NCBI GenBank assembly: GCA_001781445.1
Contig: MFLB01000048.1
Location: 200-27,445, forward strand
Length of the DNA stretch: 27,246 bases
Source of the DNA: Candidatus Kaiserbacteria bacterium RIFCSPHIGHO2_01_FULL_58_22
GTDB taxonomy: Bacteria > Patescibacteriota > Minisyncoccia > Phycocordibacterales > UBA2100
Direction of reading: 5' to 3'
This document shows, one piece after another, positions 14,995-22,930 of the stretch. The notes beneath the pieces were generated by a model that was not told the origin of the DNA, did no database searches, and saw only the letters and a program-made list of their open reading frames with translations. The position numbers and the translations under genes are program-made. The first letter of the stretch is position 1. Each line of letters begins with the position of its first letter.

Positions 14995-15400
14995 GCCGCG
15001 TCGATAAGCCGGATTCTGTCTTGCCCTGTGAGATAGCGCTTGCGCGGCATCTCGTGGGGCGAGGCAACCATGTATCTAGGTCCTCGATTGCTCTCGGACT
15101 CAAGCGGCTCTCCCGTCTGCAGTTTTATCAATTGAATAAAACTGCGGCTTGGGCACGGCCTTGCACGCAGGTAGGAATTTTGCCGTTTCATTTTTGTGTT
15201 TCCACAAAACTCATCCTTTCGGATGCCTAGCCTCTCGGCGTCGGCGTTTCTGTTCGCATCCCTTCCCGCTCTTTCTTCAGAAAGGGCGGGAGACGGGCGT
15301 TACCCGCTACCGTGCTACACCTTTCGATGTGCGTGTCCGGACTTTCCTACCTGCTCTTTCTTCAGAAAGGGCAGGTCGGCTGCCTGACGCGACAGCCAGT
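14995..15400 (-). ncRNA. rnpB: RNase P RNA
   Basis: Catalytic RNA of ribonuclease P, which matures tRNA 5' ends. Diagnostic conserved blocks read on the minus strand: GGTAGGAAAGTCCGGAC near the 5' side, the GCGGGTAACGCCCG P9 hairpin, GATGCGAACAGAAAC, and the 3' block GACAGAATCCGGCTTATCG. Helix P1 forms between GTCGCGTC at the 5' end and GACGCGGC at the 3' end (8 pairs, one G-U), which sets the limits to within a few bases. Unusually, two arms (probably P3 and P12) carry the same hairpin core. Further stem-loops with AT-rich tips are also present. It lies between nrdJ and the polysaccharide polymerase gene, antisense to both. Confidence 0.93.
15268..15373 (-). repeat. Duplicated hairpin inside RNase P RNA
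   Basis: Two hairpins with the same core, CCCTTTCTGAAGAAAGAGC on the minus strand, at 15268-15293 and 15348-15373. They differ by a compensated base pair in the stem (CGGG versus CAGG ends). Confidence 0.85.
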
Positions 15401-15465
15401 ATCGCATAGAGAGCCGGAAAATCAAACTTTCCACAGGCATCTCTTCTCCTTCGCCGAGCACCTCG

Positions 15466-15572
15466 TAGCTTGCTACGAGGATGAAGGCGAGGAGAACCCT
15501 GCGTAGCCTTGGCGAAGCAGGGTCCCCGGCTTCGGAGAATTCCACGGATACCTCGCGGCTTTGCCGCGAGGA
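15466..15572. repeat. Cluster of palindromes upstream of polymerase gene
   Basis: Three hairpins in about 107 bp: CCTCGTAGC-TT-GCTACGAGG at 15466-15485, an imperfect CCCTGC...GCAGGG stem near 15497-15522, and CCTCGCGGC-TTT-GCCGCGAGG at 15552-15572. No coding capacity was recognised between the RNase P RNA 5' end and 15587. It is possibly a relic of palindromic repeat elements. Confidence 0.65.
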
Positions 15573-15586
15573 GCTTCATTTCCGCG

Positions 15587-15595
15587 TGATATACT
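15587..15595 (+). promoter_or_regulatory. Extended -10 promoter of polymerase gene
   Basis: TGA-TATACT, nine bases before the ATG at 15604. The same GTGATATACTCGC string recurs upstream of the glutaredoxin gene (24406-24418). Confidence 0.65.
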
Positions 15596-15603
15596 CGCGG
15601 AAT

Positions 15604-17868
15604 ATGCGGTACCTTGTGCGTTCGGAAACGACAGCCCGGTGGTCTGTCCTCCTTCTCTTTATCCTCGTGCCGTCTTTCTTCGTCCCGGCGCCCTGGATGG
15701 GTGTCGCGCAGGCGAAGATACTGCTGGCGACCGTCGCCGGCGTCGTCGCGCTCCTCGCATGGCTGTTGGCGTCACTCAACGAATCGCGGCTCCGCATCCC
15801 TTCGAGCCCGCTTCTCGCCGCCTCCGCTCTCGTTCCCGTCGCATATCTCGTCTCCGCGCTCGCGACCGGCGCATCGTGGGAGTCGTTCGTGGGACAGGGG
15901 GCGCAGGACACGGTCATGAACGCCGTCGTCTGGTACGTCCTGCTTCTCGTTTCCGCGGCGGTCCTCTACGCGGGATACGACCGGGTGCCACGCGCGCTCC
16001 GGGCGTTTCTCGCCGGAACCTCTCTCGTGCTTCTCGCGCAGATAATCCACCTCGCCGTCCCGTCGTTTTCCTTCGGGGGCGCGCTTCCCATCGCGCCTTC
16101 TTCTATCGCGGGAAGCTGGCACGACCTCGGCATCTTTCTGGCGCTCGCGACCTTCGTTTCCATCGCGCTCCTCGGCACGCCTGTCGCGGGCGGATACTGG
16201 CGATACGTCGCGCTTGCAAACACTCTCGCCGGCGCGTTCTTCCTCATAGTCATCAACTACGCCGACGTCTGGCTCGGATTCTTTTTTCTCTGTCTCTTCT
16301 ACGCGTTCTTCCTCTACCAAACGCGCGCTCCCGGCTCCGGCGTCCTACGCCTCCGGAGGGCATGGGTGTGGCTCGCTCTCGCCCTCGCCGCGCTCGGTCT
16401 CTATTTCGGAGGCTCCTTCGTGCATGCGGCTCTGCCGGGTCCACTGCAGGTGGCGCAGATCGAAGTGCGGCCGTCGTGGCAGGGGACGTTCGAAATAGGC
16501 AAAAAGGTCTTCGCCGAGCCGAGCCGCGCCTTCTTCGGTTCCGGCCCGAGCACGTTCTCGAGGGAGTGGGGGCTCTACAAGCCGCTCTCCGTCAACGCGA
16601 CGCAGTTCTGGAACGTAGATTTCTACCACGGCGTCGGGTTCATCCCCACCTCGTTCGTGACGATGGGCGTCATCGGCTTTCTCGCGTGGGGGGCCGTGTG
16701 CGCGGCGCTCGCGTGGAGCCTCTTCCGCTGGTTCAGGGAGATGGCTTCGGGCGCGGTCGTTCGCACGGTTCTCGCGGGAAGCGCGCTCTACCTGACCGCA
16801 TTCCACATCTTGTACGTTCCGGGCCCCGCGCTTTCTCTTCTCACCTTCCTGATATTCGGCGCGCTTATCGCGCACGAGTGCTCGGGAGGCGGCCGGGAAT
16901 GGGCCATCCCGCTCTCAGGGGAGGGTTGGAAAGGGAGAGGGGCGATCGCTGGGGCCATTCTTTTTGGCCTTCTCGTGCTCTTCGGCGGCGTCCAGTCGGC
17001 GCGCTCGCTCGCTTCCGACGTTCTCGTGAATCGCGCGGCCGCCGCGTACGCGCGCGGAGGGGATACGCAGATAGCCTTGCGCTCGATAGCGCTTTCGCTC
17101 ATGATACTGCCCAACAACGACAGAGCCCATCGCGCGGGGGTCGAGCTCGGCCTCGCCCAGCTTTCGAAGATGATAGCGGAAGGCGGCGGCGAAAGCGCTC
17201 GCGCGGAGCTTCAGGGAATCCTCAATGCGACCATACAGCACGGTCTCGCGGCGATTTCCATCGAGGATCGCAACTACCAGAATTGGCTCACGCTGGCGCG
17301 GCTCTACGGCGAGCTTGCGGGCGTCGGCGTCGAGGGCGCCGAGAGTTCGGCCCGGCAAGCGTACGCGGAGGTTCTGAAGAACAATCCCACGAGCCCGCTT
17401 CCGTATCTCGGGCTCGCCCAGCTCGATCTCGCCAAGGGCGATGACGGAGCGGCGCGCGGGAATCTCGAGACCGCTCTCCGGATAAAGCCCGATCTCGCCG
17501 CCGCGCACTTCCTGCTCTCGCAGGTGGAGGCGCGCGCGGGAAATTTCGGAACGGCGCTAGAACACGCCGCCACGGTGACCCAGATCGCCGGAGAGGACCC
17601 GCTTGGGTGGTACAACCTCGGGACCGTTCTGTATGCGCAAAAGAACTACGAGATCGCCGCGTCCGCCCTCGAGCGTGCCGCGTCGCTCCAGAGCAATTAC
17701 GGGAACGCGCTTTTCCTCCTCGGCCTTTCGTACTACCGGCTCGACCGGAGGGAGGATGCGCTTGCGGCCCTGAAGGTCGTCGCGGCTCTGAACCCCGGCG
17801 ACGCGAGGCTCGGCGAGATGATCGCGGCGCTCGAAGCGGGCAGGAGCTTAGAACCCATCTCAAAATAA
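15604..17868 (+). CDS. O-antigen ligase/polymerase-like membrane protein with TPR tail
   Basis: 754 aa. The first two thirds (about residues 15-490) hold ten or more hydrophobic helices with a large extracytoplasmic loop around 280-350 (GPSTFSREWGLYKPLSVNATQFWNVDFYHGVGFIPTSF), the layout of the Wzy_C/WaaL family that polymerises or ligates surface glycans. The last third is a run of tetratricopeptide-like repeats (for example LGLAQLDLAKGDDGAARGNLETALRIKPD and WYNLGTVLYAQKNYEIAASALERAASLQ), probably a protein-interaction platform. The start at 15604 is set by an extended -10 box; the frame is open to 15481 through palindromic DNA. murJ follows, so this is a cell-envelope pair. Substrate unknown. 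The last codons overlap an inverted-repeat element. Confidence 0.85.
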   Translation: MRYLVRSETTARWSVLLLFILVPSFFVPAPWMGVAQAKILLATVAGVVALLAWLLASLNESRLRIPSSPLLAASALVPVAYLVSALATGASWESFVGQGAQDTVMNAVVWYVLLLVSAAVLYAGYDRVPRALRAFLAGTSLVLLAQIIHLAVPSFSFGGALPIAPSSIAGSWHDLGIFLALATFVSIALLGTPVAGGYWRYVALANTLAGAFFLIVINYADVWLGFFFLCLFYAFFLYQTRAPGSGVLRLRRAWVWLALALAALGLYFGGSFVHAALPGPLQVAQIEVRPSWQGTFEIGKKVFAEPSRAFFGSGPSTFSREWGLYKPLSVNATQFWNVDFYHGVGFIPTSFVTMGVIGFLAWGAVCAALAWSLFRWFREMASGAVVRTVLAGSALYLTAFHILYVPGPALSLLTFLIFGALIAHECSGGGREWAIPLSGEGWKGRGAIAGAILFGLLVLFGGVQSARSLASDVLVNRAAAAYARGGDTQIALRSIALSLMILPNNDRAHRAGVELGLAQLSKMIAEGGGESARAELQGILNATIQHGLAAISIEDRNYQNWLTLARLYGELAGVGVEGAESSARQAYAEVLKNNPTSPLPYLGLAQLDLAKGDDGAARGNLETALRIKPDLAAAHFLLSQVEARAGNFGTALEHAATVTQIAGEDPLGWYNLGTVLYAQKNYEIAASALERAASLQSNYGNALFLLGLSYYRLDRREDALAALKVVAALNPGDARLGEMIAALEAGRSLEPISK

Positions 17869-18038
17869 ACCGCCCTATGAAAGGAACGAACAGCTTGGCT
17901 ACTGCGGCCGCATTTCCGCGGCTACGAAGCCGAACGGCTCGGACTCGCCGTGTCCCGGGACACGCCTCGTCCTGCGCCGCGGCTTCTCGCTCGCGGAAAT
18001 GCGCCCTCGCTACGCCATTTATTTTGAGATGGGTTCTA
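17849..18038. mobile_element. MITE-like 190-bp element with 21-bp terminal inverted repeats
   Basis: Perfect 21-bp inverted repeats at 17849-17869 and 18018-18038, each beginning with TA at the outer edge, enclose about 150 bp. Inside is a second inverted pair (GCATTTCCGCG at 17910-17920 and its complement at 17993-18003) and a short palindrome (GTGTCCCGGGACAC). There is no transposase. The outer TA would fit a TA target duplication as in IS630/mariner elements (inference). The left arm encodes the last codons and stop of the polymerase gene. Confidence 0.7.
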
Positions 18039-18060
18039 GATTCTCTTTCGCAATAGCGCT

Positions 18061-19758
18061 ATGATGCGCGAAACCCTCCGGTTTCTCGCCTCCCCGGTGC
18101 GCGGATTGCAGGCCGCCGTCTACGTGCTTGCGGCCTCCGCGCTCCTCTCTTCCGCGCTCGCGCTCGTGCGGGACCGCCTGTTCGCGCATGCCTTCGGCGC
18201 GGGCACCGAGCTCGATCTCTATTACGCCGCGTTCCGCATCCCGGATATTCTCTTCGTCGGGACCGGGGCGCTCGTATCGGTCTACATACTCATCCCCCAG
18301 CTCGTGCGCAGGACGCCGGATGAGCAAAAAGAGTACATCGACACGGTCGTCGCGGGGTTCTCCGCACTCGCCGTTCTCGCTTCCTGCGCGGCCGCGCTCG
18401 CCGCGCCGCATATTCTCGCCGCGCTGTTCCCGCACTTCGAAGCGGCGGGGCACTTGCCGACGCTTGTCGCGCTGACGCGCATCATGCTCCTCCAGCCGAT
18501 ACTTCTCGGCCTTTCGAACATTCTTGCCGCCATCACGCAGGCCAAGCAGAGATACGCGCTCTATTCGCTCTCGCCCATCCTCTACAATCTCGGCATCATC
18601 GCGGGCCTCGTCGCGCTGTATCCCGTGTTCGGCATCGCGGGCCTCGCGTGGGGGGTCGTTGCAGGCGCCGCGCTCCATCTCGGCGTCCAGATCCCCTCGG
18701 TCGTCGGCGACGGGTTCTTCCGCTCGCCTCCGCGCTTCCGGCAGGCGAGGGCGCTCGTTGAAACGGCGGCTATCTCGGTCCCGCGCGCCCTGGCTCTCTC
18801 GATGAACCAGGTAACGTTCCTCGGCCTGACGGCGCTCGCCGCGACCCTCGCAAGCGGCTCGATCGCCGTTTTCACCTTCGCGTTCAATCTGATGAGCGTG
18901 CCCCTTTCGGTCATAGGGGCGTCGTACTCGGTCGCCGCGTTCCCGACGCTCGCCTCCGCGCTCTCCGGAGGCCGCCGCGGCGAATTCCTCGAACACGTCG
19001 CGGCGGCCGCGCGCTACATCCTCTTCTGGTCGCTCCCCGCCGTCGGGCTCGCCGTCGTCTTGCGCGCTCACATCGTCCGCGTGGTCCTCGGGAGCGGCTC
19101 GTTCGACTGGACGGATACGCGCCTGACGGCGGCCGTGTTCGCGCTCCTTTCGCTCGCGCTCGCCGCCCACGCCCTGACCCTTCTTCTCACGCGCGCGTAC
19201 TACGCCGCCGGGCGCACGCTTGTTCCGTTCTTTATCGCCGCCGCCTCCGCCGCCTCCGCCATTCTCGCCGCCGTACTCTTCATGCGGTGGTTCGAGTATC
19301 CGCAGGTACTGCGTTTTGCGGAGGATCTTATGCGGCTCGAAGACGTGCCCGGAACCTCGATACTCGCCGTCGCGCTCGCGTACGCGCTCGTCTCCGTCGC
19401 CGCGGCCGTCGTTCTCGCGATATCCTTTGAAAGGAGGTTCGGCGGCTTTTTCGGCCGCATCAGGACCACTCTTGCGCAGGGGACGCTTGCCGCGCTCGCC
19501 GCCGCCTCCGCCGCGTACGCCACGCTTGCGTTCGTCGGCCCACTGACGCTCTCCTCGACGCTCTTGTCGGTGTTTTTGAGGGGCTTTGCGGGCGGCACCG
19601 CGGGAATCGCCGCCTGCGCGCTCGTCTACTTTCTCCTCGGAAATCGCGAGTATCTCGAAACTGTCTCTTCCATACGCGGCAAGCTGTGGCGCGCGCCCCT
19701 GCCTCCCGCTCAACCCATTCACTCGGCGGAAGACATCGGCCCCTCGAGCCTCCAATAG
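18061..19758 (+). CDS. murJ: Lipid II flippase MurJ (MviN family)
   Basis: Flips the peptidoglycan precursor lipid II across the cytoplasmic membrane; 565 aa with about 14 hydrophobic helices. Family stretches include LVRDRLFAHAFGAGTELDLYYAAFRIPD near the N-terminus (MurJ pattern R...A..FG....D.f..A...P), LLGLSNILAAITQAKQRYALYSLSPILYNLGII, and VPLSVIGASYSVAAFPTLA. Two ATG codons in tandem open the gene; no SD sequence or good promoter is seen. The right arm of the inverted-repeat element ends 23 nt upstream. The C-terminal 40 residues are hydrophilic. It lies next to the glycan polymerase gene and upstream of lepA. Confidence 0.93.
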   Translation: MMRETLRFLASPVRGLQAAVYVLAASALLSSALALVRDRLFAHAFGAGTELDLYYAAFRIPDILFVGTGALVSVYILIPQLVRRTPDEQKEYIDTVVAGFSALAVLASCAAALAAPHILAALFPHFEAAGHLPTLVALTRIMLLQPILLGLSNILAAITQAKQRYALYSLSPILYNLGIIAGLVALYPVFGIAGLAWGVVAGAALHLGVQIPSVVGDGFFRSPPRFRQARALVETAAISVPRALALSMNQVTFLGLTALAATLASGSIAVFTFAFNLMSVPLSVIGASYSVAAFPTLASALSGGRRGEFLEHVAAAARYILFWSLPAVGLAVVLRAHIVRVVLGSGSFDWTDTRLTAAVFALLSLALAAHALTLLLTRAYYAAGRTLVPFFIAAASAASAILAAVLFMRWFEYPQVLRFAEDLMRLEDVPGTSILAVALAYALVSVAAAVVLAISFERRFGGFFGRIRTTLAQGTLAALAAASAAYATLAFVGPLTLSSTLLSVFLRGFAGGTAGIAACALVYFLLGNREYLETVSSIRGKLWRAPLPPAQPIHSAEDIGPSSLQ

Positions 19759-19845
19759 TGCAGGAACGCCGTATTCGTTGTATACGTTATACGCGTTCAA
19801 GGGTGCGCGCTACTGAACATCCGGAACAATTAAAGCAACTACAAC

Positions 19846-22095
19846 ATGTCCGCTATCCGCAACTTCAGCATCATTGCCCACGTGGATCACGGCAAGAGCA
19901 CCCTTGCCGACCGCATGCTCGAACTCACCGGCACGATAGAGCCGCGCAGGATGCAGGAGCAGGTCTTGGACAGAATGGAGTTGGAACGCGAGCGGGGGAT
20001 CACCATCAAAATGGCTCCGGTTAGGATGCTGTGGCATCCCAACCGGCGCGGACTGACGCAGACTGAATCGCAGAAGAACGCGGAAGATGCAACATTGTTG
20101 TATGGCGATGTAACGTACAAGATCCGAGCGGCGGCGTTTGATGTGCGTAAGCAGCTTGGTCTCGGACACAAAGAATCTGTTTACCACAAAGCGCTTGCGA
20201 TCGCCTTCAAGCAACAAGGACTGAATTTCGTGAGCGAGAAATCTATTCCAATACACTACAACGGCGCACATGTCGGTACATACCAGCCGGATTTTATTGT
20301 GGAAGATAAGGTGTTAGTTGAATTAAAAGCTCTTCCGGAAATTCGCAGGCCGCAACAAGAGCAATTGTGGAGCTACCTCAAAGGCAGCAGCTACAAGCTT
20401 GCGCTTCTTGTGAATTTTGGCAGTACCGATGTCGACATACAGCGTGTTGTTTTTGATACAGCTCGTACACAGGACTTTCCGCGTTCGTCGGCGTCAAGTC
20501 CGCGTGATTCTGCGCAAGTTGAGGAATACATCCTCAACTTGATCGACACTCCAGGGCATGTCGACTTTTCATACGAAGTATCTCGCGCGCTTTCGGCCGT
20601 CGAGGGCGTGGTGCTTCTCGTTGACGCTACACAGGGCGTCGAAGCGCAGACGCTCTCGGTCCTTTCGGTCGCGCGCTCGCTCGGCCGCGTCGTCATCCCC
20701 GTCGTCTCGAAGACAGACGCCCCGAATGCGCGGACCGAGGACATCGCGAGCGAACTCGCTCTTCTGCTCGGTTGCGAGGGATCGGCGGTCTTGCGCACGT
20801 CGGGGAAAACGGGAGCGGGAGTCGCGGAGCTTCTCAATGCGATCGTCGAGCGGGTCCCGCCGCCCCGCTCGGGGGGCAAAACGCAGGCGCTCGTGTTCGA
20901 CTTCGGCTATTCGGACCATCGCGGCGTCATCGTGTATATGCGCGTGTTCGGCGGGACCATTAAAAAGGGTGACAGCCTCCGACTCATCGAGGGCAGGGCC
21001 GATTTTACGGCTCTGGAAGTTGGTGTTTTGACGCCAGACGAGAGGCCTTGCGCAGAACTACGCGAAGGCGAGATAGGGTATGTCGTTACAGGGATCAAAA
21101 AACCCGGTGTCGCCTCCGTGGGAGACACCGTCACCAGCGCTCGCGCTCCTGCGCCGGCCCTCGCAGGATATCGGTCGCCAACACCGGTCATTTGGGCCAG
21201 CGTGTATCCAGAATCCCAAGACGATCTTCCGCTCCTGCGCCAGTCGCTCGAGCGCCTGCGGCTCTCGGACTCGTCCCTCTCGTACGAGGAGGAGTCCTCC
21301 GGCGTCATGGGAAAGGGGTTTCGCTGCGGTTTTCTCGGAATGCTCCATCTGGAGATCGTCGTCGAGCGCTTGCGCCGCGAATTCAATCTCACGCTCGTGG
21401 TAACACAGCCGACCACCGTGTACGAGATCACGAAACAGGGGTCCGTTGAAGAAATTTATGCGCCCGCACGATTTCCCGACGATGGCACGGCATTGCGCGT
21501 GCGTGAGAGGTGGGCCAACGTGCATGTCATCGCGCCGCCGATGTACATAGGCGGCGTGTCACAACTTTTGTACGAACATGAGGCGGAAGTGGGGGACAGC
21601 GAGGCACTGCCCGACGGAAAGGTGCAACTCTCCGCCGCAATGCCCCTGCGTGAACTCATGCGCGGATTTTTCGATAGGCTGAAGAGCGTTTCTTCCGGCT
21701 TCGCTTCTCTTTCGTATGAGCTTATTGAGATGCGCGATGCGGATGTCGTGCGTCTCGACGTTCTTGTGGCCGAGGAACTCGTACCCGCTTTTTCCCGTAT
21801 CGTTTCGCGCCGCCGTCTCCAGCGCGAGGCGGAGGCCATGGTGGACAAACTGGAGGAACTCCTGCCGAAACAGCTTTTCGAGCTCAAAATCCAAGCAAGA
21901 GCGCAGGGTCGTATCATCGCCAGCCGCCGCAAATCCGCTCTGCGCAAAGACGTGACGGGCTACCTGTACGGCGGCGACGTGACTAGGAAAATGAAGCTCC
22001 TCGAAAAACAGAAACGTGGCAAGAAGAAAATGCTCGCGCGCGGGAAAGTGGACATCCCGCACGAGGTGTTTCTCAAGGTCGTGCGGGAATCCTAA
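19846..22095 (+). CDS. lepA: Elongation factor 4 (LepA) with inserted GxxExxY/PDDEXK-like domain
   Basis: Ribosome-associated translational GTPase, 749 aa against a usual length of about 600. Residues 1-61 and 228-749 are ordinary LepA: AHVDHGKST (11-19), RERGITIK, LIDTPGHVDF (232-241), the EF4-specific YGGDVTRK, and a C-terminus with LARGKVDIP. About residues 65-224 are foreign: GHKESVY at 107-113 (GxxExxY motif), PDF with D149, and E159-x-K161, the D...ExK pattern of PDDEXK nuclease-fold proteins. The insertion lies at the tip of the strand 2-strand 3 hairpin between switch I and DTPGH, and the frame is open throughout. It lacks intein splice-site residues. Single 60-base rows count 40-53% GC in the insert but about 72% in flanking lepA. 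The G4 motif is SKTD rather than NKID, and G5 is TSGKTG. The GTPase identity is certain; the insert's activity is unknown. Confidence 0.95.
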   Translation: MSAIRNFSIIAHVDHGKSTLADRMLELTGTIEPRRMQEQVLDRMELERERGITIKMAPVRMLWHPNRRGLTQTESQKNAEDATLLYGDVTYKIRAAAFDVRKQLGLGHKESVYHKALAIAFKQQGLNFVSEKSIPIHYNGAHVGTYQPDFIVEDKVLVELKALPEIRRPQQEQLWSYLKGSSYKLALLVNFGSTDVDIQRVVFDTARTQDFPRSSASSPRDSAQVEEYILNLIDTPGHVDFSYEVSRALSAVEGVVLLVDATQGVEAQTLSVLSVARSLGRVVIPVVSKTDAPNARTEDIASELALLLGCEGSAVLRTSGKTGAGVAELLNAIVERVPPPRSGGKTQALVFDFGYSDHRGVIVYMRVFGGTIKKGDSLRLIEGRADFTALEVGVLTPDERPCAELREGEIGYVVTGIKKPGVASVGDTVTSARAPAPALAGYRSPTPVIWASVYPESQDDLPLLRQSLERLRLSDSSLSYEEESSGVMGKGFRCGFLGMLHLEIVVERLRREFNLTLVVTQPTTVYEITKQGSVEEIYAPARFPDDGTALRVRERWANVHVIAPPMYIGGVSQLLYEHEAEVGDSEALPDGKVQLSAAMPLRELMRGFFDRLKSVSSGFASLSYELIEMRDADVVRLDVLVAEELVPAFSRIVSRRRLQREAEAMVDKLEELLPKQLFELKIQARAQGRIIASRRKSALRKDVTGYLYGGDVTRKMKLLEKQKRGKKKMLARGKVDIPHEVFLKVVRES
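20038..20517 (+). other. In-frame GxxExxY domain insertion within lepA
   Basis: Codons for about residues 65-224 of the LepA product. The insert resembles free-standing GxxExxY proteins (about 120-130 aa) common in candidate-phyla genomes. The boundaries are approximate because the joins (HPNRRGLTQTESQ on the left, SSASSPRDSAQ on the right) are low-complexity linkers. Confidence 0.85.
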
Positions 22096-22096
22096 T

Positions 22097-22750
22097 ATGC
22101 GAACAACACAGGAAGCATTTGACCGGCTTCTCGCCAAGCAAAAGCTCGTACTGACATTTATTGGAATGTCGGGCATCGGGAAGACGCGTCACGCTAGGCG
22201 GCTCGCCCTCTTAGGTTTTCAACACATTTCGTGCGACGACCTGATCGCACCGCGAATATCAAATATGTTGCAAAACGTAACCGATGTCGGGGTATGGATG
22301 GGACAGCCTTATTCCAAAAGGTATCGCGAGCGCGAACGACGATTTCTGGAACTTGAAGAAGAGGTGACACGAGAAGCTCTTTTGCAGGTAGAGGGAAACG
22401 CTGTAATTGACACGACGGGAAGCGTTATCTATTTATCAGAAAGTCTATTGCAGCAACTCAAGGAGAATTCGCTCGTCGTGTATTTCAAGGCGGTGCCCGA
22501 AATGTACGAGCGGATGTTAAAGGTTTACTTGAGCGATCCGAAGCCTGTCGTCTGGGGAGATTCGTTCCGACGAAAAAAAGGCGAGAATGAGGCAACGGCC
22601 TTGAAGCGCTCGTATCCGGACCTTTTGGAGTTCCGCGCTAAAAGGTATCAAGAGCTTGCCGACGTAACAATTCCATTTGAAACACGGCAGGAAACCTCTC
22701 TTGAAGCAGAGCGCCTTCTGCGCAACATCCGAGCAAGCATCGCTCGTTAG
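22097..22750 (+). CDS. Shikimate-kinase-like P-loop kinase
   Basis: 217 aa. Walker A motif GMSGIGKT is at residues 23-30, followed by a CDDLI acidic pair and DTTGSVIYL. A lid-like segment (PEMYERMLKVYLSDPKPVVWGD) and a final FRAKRYQELADVTIPF fit the adenylate/shikimate-kinase layout. It is longer than typical shikimate kinase (about 170 aa), and the substrate site is not recognisable, so the phosphorylated substrate is unknown. It starts one base after the lepA stop, so it is translationally coupled. Its DNA is poorer in GC than lepA (one 60-base row counts 43%), a hint of separate origin. An upstream in-frame start inside lepA (22016) is rejected. Confidence 0.8.
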   Translation: MRTTQEAFDRLLAKQKLVLTFIGMSGIGKTRHARRLALLGFQHISCDDLIAPRISNMLQNVTDVGVWMGQPYSKRYRERERRFLELEEEVTREALLQVEGNAVIDTTGSVIYLSESLLQQLKENSLVVYFKAVPEMYERMLKVYLSDPKPVVWGDSFRRKKGENEATALKRSYPDLLEFRAKRYQELADVTIPFETRQETSLEAERLLRNIRASIAR

Positions 22751-22872
22751 TACACGCCAGGGATGAGGCCTGGGGCAAAGAAGAGAACCATACCGATAAT
22801 GACCAAGACCGCGATGACGCCCCATGCGGCGTTGATGATTTTCTTGGTTTTCTTGTGATAGAGAAAGCTCAT
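22747..22872 (-). CDS. 41-aa single-span membrane protein
   Basis: A short basic start (MSFLYHKKTKK) is followed by one transmembrane helix (about residues 15-34) and a PGLIPGVY end. The stop overlaps the convergent kinase stop by four bases. The frame continues upstream to 22944, but through tandem repeats and the divergent promoter, so the ATG at 22872 is chosen. Function unknown; small proteins of this sort are common in candidate-phyla genomes. Confidence 0.6.
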   Translation of the reverse strand: MSFLYHKKTKKIINAAWGVIAVLVIIGMVLFFAPGLIPGVY

Positions 22873-22907
22873 ATCAGCGTATAGGGAATAGGGTATAGGG
22901 TATAGGG
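22873..22907 (-). repeat. Heptamer repeat leader before 41-aa protein gene
   Basis: On the minus strand four heptamers of form CTATNCC/CTATACG are followed by CTGAT and the ATG. There is no SD sequence. The layout matches the htpX leader (heptamers, then TTGAT, then ATG). Confidence 0.75.
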
Positions 22908-22918
22908 GAAAAATGCAA

Positions 22919-22924
22919 TAGAAT
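22919..22924 (+). promoter_or_regulatory. -10 box of FtsB-like gene
   Basis: TAGAAT seven bases before the ATG at 22931, predicting a leaderless transcript. The complementary strand at the same place gives TTCTAT, a possible -10 for the divergent 41-aa gene. Confidence 0.5.
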
Positions 22925-22930
22925 CGAATC

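Noticed and set aside
14880..15191. 103-aa open frame on the minus strand
   Set aside because: Runs through the RNase P RNA and its terminator hairpin; no protein family seen.
18019..19800. 593-aa open frame on the minus strand
   Set aside because: Antisense to murJ, extremely Arg/Glu/Gly-rich, an artefact of high GC. Its end matches the polymerase end only because both use the inverted-repeat arms.
20038..20517. Intein or self-splicing intron in lepA
   Set aside because: No splice-site residues of inteins, no intron core structure noticed, and the frame is maintained with a GxxExxY domain.
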